Source: Tieghemiomyces parasiticus
Taxonomy: Eukaryota; Kickxellomycota; Dimargaritomycetes; Dimargaritales; Dimargaritaceae
Assembly: GCA_027575765.1 (NCBI GenBank)
Contig: JANBPT010000146.1
Span: forward strand, 1 to 64,000
Reading direction: 5' to 3'
DNA: 64,000 bases
The translations under genes were made by a program, and so were the position numbers. Below are positions 59,017-64,000 of this stretch, in pieces (within the stretch, counting starts at the first letter, position 1; each line of letters begins with the position of its first letter). Under the pieces are notes generated by a model. The model saw nothing but the letters and a program-made list of their open reading frames with translations, did not search any database and was not told the DNA's origin.

Positions 59017-59844
59017 GGTCGCGGTATAAAGCTGGAAAGGCGGGATTCCTTACGAGGTAAGCGATCCCCCATTGGCAAATGGAGCAGTCGCTTGGGAGGA
59101 GAGGGTCAGAATAGTACTAAATTACTGGAGTGGCAGAGCCATGCCCAGGCGGATCAGTAGTACCCATGGAATCTACAGGGTAGTAGGCACCAGGTTGAAT
59201 GAGCCCACGACCTTGGGCCTTAGCCCACCCTCTCACCAACACTCCGATCTGCTGTTGGCTCCAAGCACAATCCATCACGTGATTATGTCTAATGCACAGT
59301 GGTCGTGGGCAGCGCTCCGATGTACCGAGCATTGAACCTTTTTTTTGATGGCGAGATTTGTGCATCTCTTGGTATCTCTGGAACTGTGACGAAAGAAAAA
59401 GTGCCCGGTAGCTATGGTCTATCTACATTAGACAGCAGCCCCAAGCCGACCAAGTCTAGGGTGGTAGCAAGAATTCAAGCAAAAAAACAAAAAAAACATG
59501 GCCAGCAGTTTAGCGTTCAGACGTGGAAGCGGATACGGCGCAGATTCATGATTGGTTTTCGAGACCATCCGTTCTTGACGACCGATGCCCGCTTTGCTCA
59601 ATCACCTTAATCAGTGACTCCCCTACTGCTGCTCTACATATCCCTCCCCATTGAGCACCTACGCTCTAGGCCACTCCCTCATTGCACACCCGAGCGCTCT
59701 CGACCATTCTAGCCGCGCAGTTCCCGGCTCCAGCTCCACTTTTATCCGGGAAAGACGCTTGATTCCCTCTGGTCGTCTTTACTTTTGATTTTTTTTACCG
59801 CCAGCCCGACTATCCCGTTACCCCATCCCCCCATTCAGGTCACG
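59017..59844. promoter_or_regulatory. Divergent promoter region between the PPR-like gene and RRP9
   Basis: This 828-base region separates two divergent genes and should contain both promoters. The last ~190 bases before 59845 are C/T-rich with a T run, like other leaders here. A Lys/Arg-rich open frame from an ATG at 59320 to 59610 (96 codons) is noted but not called because it lies wholly in the promoter region and has no recognised motif. Confidence 0.5.
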
Positions 59845-61911
59845 ATGGCAAAGGGCTCCTTTTTCAAGGAACCGAAAAAGAACATCGGCAAGCCCCAGGA
59901 CCGGCCGCTCTTCAAAGATGTCGCCCGCAAGCCGATGGTCAACAAGCGCGGGTTCTTTGAAGGCAGCGACGACGAGCCACGTCGGGCCCCAAAATCGGGA
60001 AAGCGCAAGGCCGCAGCCACGCGGCGCAAAGGCAGCGACGATGACGATGAAGAAATCACGAGTGACGACTACATGAGCGACGCCGACTTGGCCGATGAAG
60101 CCGGGGCTATCTCCGACACGGATGTACGGAACAAGGACCACCAGGACAGCGAGGACGAAAACCAGCACTTGCGCACGAAGGAGTCGGCGGCGGCCAAGCG
60201 GCTGCGGCTATCTAAGCAGTACCTGGCCTCACTTAAGGATTCCTTGAAACCGGCGGCCTCCGAGGACACTACTGCTACTGCCGTCAGCGGGAGCACCAAA
60301 ACCGCTCGCGGTAGCTCGCACGAGTTCACTGGTGAATTCTTTGCCGAGGACCTTGACCGGGACTTGATTGCCTCGCGCCTGATCCAAGATACGCAGGAGC
60401 AGACCGGGCGGGTTCAGCGGGCTGTGGCGCCCACAGTTCAGTGGCCCCTTGATCCCGCGGCCGTTCGTACCCTATCGGGCCACCGGCTGACCGTGACAGC
60501 GGTGGTTGTCCTGCCTAACGGCAAGGTAGCGTACAGCGGATCCAAGGACGGTACGATCCTGCGCTACGATCTGACCACGGGCCGGCGGACAGTGGTGGCT
60601 AAAGGGGCGAAGCTGACCGATCCCATCGACGCCGGTCACCGGGGCGACGTGTTATGCCTGGCGGTTAGCTTTGACGGCCGCTTCCTGGCCAGCGGCGGAG
60701 TCGATCACAAGATCCGCGTGTGGTCGACCGAAACCCACACCTGCCAGCGCGTGTTCCACCAACACAAGGAAGCCGTCACCGGACTCAGTTTCCAACGCAG
60801 CACGGCCGCCGACAATCAGCTCTACTCGTGCGCGCGGGACCGGATGGTTAAGGTCTGGGACGTAAGCCAGCTCAGTTACGTCGATACCCTCTTCGGTCAC
60901 CAGGAGGCAATCACGGACATTGCCAGTCTGAGTGACGGCCGCGTGGTCACTACCGGCAGTAGAGATCGGACCCTGCGGCTGTGGAAGGTCAACGAAGAGA
61001 AGCAGTTTGTATTCCGCGGTGGAGCCCACTTTGAACCAGGCGTGTCCAAGTCGAAGAGTCACACTGCGGGTGTCGTAGAGCCCCGGGTGACCCCTATCGA
61101 TCGGGTCACCGATGCCGACGTGGCCTGCGGTCGGCTCCCGCTGCCGTACCCAGTCTCCGCCCGCCGCATCACGCAGACGCTCCACTCATCTGAAGGATCT
61201 CTGGACGTCGTGGCCATGATTAACGAGTCCCTGTTCGTCACCGGAGGCGACTCGGGCGCCATCGCTTTGTGGGACGTCAACAAAAAGAAACCGGTATACA
61301 TCCACCACATCGCCCACGGTGCCGAGGGTGACCATGAAGGCCTCACGTCGGCCTCGTACCCGGCCCCCGCGAACACCGACGCCAAGTCCGACGACGGCGA
61401 GCCCACGGACGCGACGCGCGAGGTCCCAGCCACGCAGTGGGCCCAGCCCCGGACGGCGTTCCGTCCGGACCTGGTGACACACTTCGGTGGCAACCAGGCC
61501 CTCTTCCCAGACCTTCGCAACCCGCGCTGGATCACCGCCCTAACCGTCCTCCCCTACGGTGACCTATTTGCCTCCGGCTCGTGGGACGGCTACATCCGGG
61601 TGTGGCAGCTGGCCGCCAACCACCGCAGCTTCAAGTTAGTGACCACGATCCCGGTGGTCGGGTTCGTCAACAGTTTGCAGTTTGTGGAGCCGCCAATGGG
61701 CCCATCGACGACGGACAACAATGACACATGGGTCGATCAGACGCCGCTTGCGCTCCTGGCCGCAGTGGGTCAGGAACACAAAGCGGGACGGTGGCTGCGG
61801 ATCAAGGAGGCTCGCAACTGTGTCAAGGTCATTCCTTTCAACATTAGTACCAAGTCTCAGATGGAACGCGTGCAGAAGGAGGAGCGCCTCAAGATTTTTC
61901 AGCAGAAGTAA
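59845..61911 (+). CDS. RRP9: U3 snoRNP WD-repeat protein Rrp9 (U3-55K)
   Basis: A 688-residue predicted nucleolar protein of the U3 snoRNP, required for 18S rRNA processing. The ATG at 59845 begins MAKGSFFKEPKK; the frame opens upstream only at a non-ATG codon. The N-terminal ~160 residues are charged (KRKAAATRRKGSDDDDEE, then RDRELIASRL-like text: DLDRDLIASRLIQDTQEQTGR), the family signature preceding the propeller. WD repeats run from about 208 to 645: LSGHRLTVTAV, GHRGDVLCLAVSFDGRFLA, VDHKIRVWSTETHTC, ARDRMVKVWDVSQL, GHQEAITDIASLSDG, SRDRTLRLWKVN, GDSGAIALWDVNKK and GSWDGYIRVWQLA. The insert between repeats (about 370–560) is longer than usual and carries a His/Pro/Asp-rich stretch. Identity is secure from the combined signature and repeats. 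Confidence 0.93.
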   Translation: MAKGSFFKEPKKNIGKPQDRPLFKDVARKPMVNKRGFFEGSDDEPRRAPKSGKRKAAATRRKGSDDDDEEITSDDYMSDADLADEAGAISDTDVRNKDHQDSEDENQHLRTKESAAAKRLRLSKQYLASLKDSLKPAASEDTTATAVSGSTKTARGSSHEFTGEFFAEDLDRDLIASRLIQDTQEQTGRVQRAVAPTVQWPLDPAAVRTLSGHRLTVTAVVVLPNGKVAYSGSKDGTILRYDLTTGRRTVVAKGAKLTDPIDAGHRGDVLCLAVSFDGRFLASGGVDHKIRVWSTETHTCQRVFHQHKEAVTGLSFQRSTAADNQLYSCARDRMVKVWDVSQLSYVDTLFGHQEAITDIASLSDGRVVTTGSRDRTLRLWKVNEEKQFVFRGGAHFEPGVSKSKSHTAGVVEPRVTPIDRVTDADVACGRLPLPYPVSARRITQTLHSSEGSLDVVAMINESLFVTGGDSGAIALWDVNKKKPVYIHHIAHGAEGDHEGLTSASYPAPANTDAKSDDGEPTDATREVPATQWAQPRTAFRPDLVTHFGGNQALFPDLRNPRWITALTVLPYGDLFASGSWDGYIRVWQLAANHRSFKLVTTIPVVGFVNSLQFVEPPMGPSTTDNNDTWVDQTPLALLAAVGQEHKAGRWLRIKEARNCVKVIPFNISTKSQMERVQKEERLKIFQQK

Positions 61912-62612
61912 GGGCACAGTGTTGGATGGACGTCTGCAAAGTGATTAAAGCAGGGGTATGTCAAGTACTTTTACCTTCCCTTGTGTTTGCACTGTTATTT
62001 TCAAGGTATATTCTGTGGCTGTTTTGCATTAAATTCTGCATACTTTTCTCTAGACGCGGCTCCGGGGGTATAACTGAACCGATAGCCGCTTCGGGCGGGG
62101 GGAGGGGAGCGCAGGGTAAAGCGGACCTGCCCTTCAGGGCAGATGTTGACAGGCTAAACAGTTCCTGCTAACCGCGCGATCTCCCTCAGTATATAATCTT
62201 ATCAGCCAGAGCGAATTGGCACACCAGGATTCGTCCCGTCTGTGACACCACACATCGATACGTTACCAGGAGGGAGTACCCTCGATTGTCGTCTGGCCGC
62301 CTTGCCCTCTAAGTAATCCACGCTGTAAGGGGCCGCGGGAAAATAATGTTGCTGACGAAGGCACTGCTGGGGTGTCAGTGAGCCAATACTTCTTACCCCC
62401 GGGCCGTTAGCCACCCAACCGGTTATTCCCCCCTCCCTTGTGCCCTCAAACTGACTCCTCCCCTCGTGCCCTCAACCCCAGCCGCCGCATTTCTCATCCG
62501 GACGCCTTACACTAGCCCACCATTTGCACATCTCCATCCTGCGTATTTATCCCGGGCACCAACGCACCTAACTCGACACCCCACCTCCCCACTGCTCCTA
62601 CCGTCCGTCGCC
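61912..62612. other. Spacer between RRP9 and the phosphotransferase gene
   Basis: The first ~500 bases show no gene; the last ~200 bases before 62613 are C/T-rich, like the other leaders here. The open frame continues in frame upstream of 62613 to about 62466 but contains only Pro/Thr-rich residues and no ATG, so it is taken as leader. Confidence 0.5.
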
Positions 62613-63830
62613 ATGGTGCTCTCCCGGTTTACCTCGGGCTCCTCCTACGTGAGCAAGCAGGGTCTCGAGAACCTCAAAAAGTACAAGTACCAGGCGGTGG
62701 ATCTGTCGTGGACGACCCACTACATTCTGCGCCACTACTGGAACTGGTGCGTGAATCTGTTCCCGCTGTGGATGGCCCCCAACCTCATCACTCTGACTGG
62801 CCTGGGCTTCGTGGTGGCCAACCTCGGCTTTCTGCTCTACTATAGCCCTGATCTGGTGGGCCCCGCCCCGGCCTGGGTGTACTACAGCTCGGCCCTCGGT
62901 CTTTGGCTCTACTCCACGTTTGACAATGTCGATGGTAAACAAGCCCGACGCACGGGCACCTCCTCGCCGCTCGGGGAGCTCTTCGACCACGGTTGCGACG
63001 CCCTCAACTGCGCCCTGGCTGGCCTCCTTCAGGCCGCGTCCATGGGACTTGGCCACTCCTGGCACACGGTAGGCATCGTGTTCAATACCACCCTCACTTT
63101 CTACCTATCCACCTGGGAGGAATACCATACGGGTGTCCTATTCTTGGGCCTTATCAACGGCCCCACTGAGGGCATGATCCTGGCCTGCTCGCTCATAGTC
63201 CTGTCCGGCTGGTACGGTCCCCAGATTTACCAGGCTAACGCCCGCACGGCCTTCGGCAACTGGGCCCCCAGTTTCCTCCCGGCTGACTACAAGGTGGCCG
63301 ACGTGGCCACGATCATGCTGTTGGCCGGCGCCGTCTTTACCCACGCCCCGTACTGCCTGATGGCCGTGTACCGCGTGTGCAAGCGCAAGAACCAGAGCTA
63401 CGTGGTGGCCCTCCTCCAACTGCTGCCCATGACCATTTTCCTGGGCAGCGCCTACCTCTGGCTCGCCTCGCCCGATTCGTTTATCTTCAGTGCCCAACAC
63501 CTGTCTCTCTTCATCCTCACCGCCGGTATCGCCTTCGGTCGGATCGCCACCAAGATCATTTTGGCCCACGTCACTCAGGCACCCTTCCCGTGGTTCACCG
63601 TTCAGATCATCCCGATTATTCTGGGCGCTGCGCTTACCAATGTGCCCCGCTGGCTGGGCCAGGCCCCGCTCCTCACCGCCCAGACCGAGCACTACTTCCT
63701 CTGGGCCTGCTTTACCTTCGCCGCGGTTGCCTACACCCACTGGGCCCTCCTGGTCATTGATGAGTTTTGTACCTTCCTCAACATCAAATGTCTGACCATC
63801 CCCTACAAGGCCCAGGATAAGGCCGAATAG
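62613..63830 (+). CDS. CPT1/EPT1: CDP-alcohol phosphotransferase (choline/ethanolamine phosphotransferase)
   Basis: A 405-residue predicted ER/Golgi membrane enzyme that makes phosphatidylcholine or phosphatidylethanolamine from CDP-choline or CDP-ethanolamine and diacylglycerol in the Kennedy pathway. The ATG at 62613 has a good context (GCCATGG). The full CDP-alcohol phosphotransferase signature DG(X)2AR(X)8G(X)3D(X)3D is intact: D107, G108, A111, R112, G121, D125 and D129 in the run DGKQARR … GELFDHGCD. The N-terminal text (YVSKQGLENLKKYKYQAVDLS … WMAPNLITLTG) is that of eukaryotic CPT1/EPT1/CEPT1 rather than of PGS1 or PIS1. Eight to nine hydrophobic segments follow, consistent with the family. 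Whether the preferred substrate is choline or ethanolamine cannot be read by eye, so the symbol is given for the family. Length matches the family. Confidence 0.92.
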   Translation: MVLSRFTSGSSYVSKQGLENLKKYKYQAVDLSWTTHYILRHYWNWCVNLFPLWMAPNLITLTGLGFVVANLGFLLYYSPDLVGPAPAWVYYSSALGLWLYSTFDNVDGKQARRTGTSSPLGELFDHGCDALNCALAGLLQAASMGLGHSWHTVGIVFNTTLTFYLSTWEEYHTGVLFLGLINGPTEGMILACSLIVLSGWYGPQIYQANARTAFGNWAPSFLPADYKVADVATIMLLAGAVFTHAPYCLMAVYRVCKRKNQSYVVALLQLLPMTIFLGSAYLWLASPDSFIFSAQHLSLFILTAGIAFGRIATKIILAHVTQAPFPWFTVQIIPIILGAALTNVPRWLGQAPLLTAQTEHYFLWACFTFAAVAYTHWALLVIDEFCTFLNIKCLTIPYKAQDKAE

Positions 63831-64000
63831 GCTTGAGGATCGAACGACCCGGGTTACCGAGTTTCCTGCAGCAGCGCCCTGAACCACGTATCCCTTTATA
63901 TATGTACATGTACAGACCCAGTAACGCTATGGAGGTATTTAAACCTCACACGGGTAAACAGTGACTAGAGCTGGCGACGAGTATGCCCCCTCCCTGCCGT
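63831..64000. other. Downstream flank of the phosphotransferase gene
   Basis: The last 170 bases contain the 3' end of the phosphotransferase gene. TATA-like text at about 63895–63905 could belong to a next gene beyond the window. No coding region is seen. Confidence 0.4.

Noticed and set aside
59320..59610. Lys/Arg-rich 96-codon frame between the PPR-like gene and RRP9
   Set aside because: It lies wholly in the divergent promoter region and has no recognised motif, so it was left as spacer.

Overview
The window is nuclear DNA from a fungus, probably an early-diverging (zoopagomycete-like) lineage. The support is eukaryotic genes with GT–AG introns, pyrimidine-rich leaders before ATGs, fungal families (histidinol phosphatase of the HIS2/PHP type, RMD1/RMD8-type DUF155, an Msn2/4-like zinc finger, fungal-style secreted barrel proteins) and long gene-poor spacers. 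The placement is inference; no rRNA or tRNA marker is present to confirm it. Coding DNA is clearly GC-rich, while the spacers look closer to neutral composition, so real genes stand out.

Layout. 1–2.2 kb: a two-finger C2H2 transcription factor. 2.2–8.8 kb: gene-free. 8.8–10.6 kb (minus): HIS2 in three exons, with an unusually long second intron. 13.9–14.6 kb and 22.5–23.4 kb (both minus): two diverged paralogues of a small secreted protein, on either side of a 1,942-residue LMBR1-family membrane protein (16.3–22.1 kb) that has a very long Trp-rich C-terminal extension. 23.4–42.3 kb: a gene desert that holds only decayed sequence, namely a mariner (DD34D) transposase relic near 28.1–29.2 kb, a Ty3/gypsy integrase–chromodomain relic near 31.4–31.8 kb, and an unidentified decayed coding-like patch at 41 kb. 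42.4–43.2 kb: an orphan 276-residue protein. 47.4–48.9 kb (minus): an intact RMD1/RMD8-type protein, followed at 50.7–51.9 kb by a full-length but stop-riddled tandem pseudogene copy.

52.9–64 kb is the only gene-dense block: a MMS1_N/CPSF_A β-propeller protein (two exons), a convergent mitochondrial PPR-like protein, the U3 snoRNP protein RRP9, and a choline/ethanolamine phosphotransferase. These are housekeeping functions (RNA processing, mitochondrial RNA, ribosome biogenesis, phospholipid synthesis) with no operon-like logic linking them.

The most unusual items are the giant LMBR1 protein with its uncharacterised Trp-rich tail, the tandem RMD-family pseudogene, the mariner relic that still shows its DD34D spacing, the secreted-protein pair, and an antisense open frame that fills a HIS2 intron. 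All calls rest on reading the sequence and translations by eye; no database search was possible.
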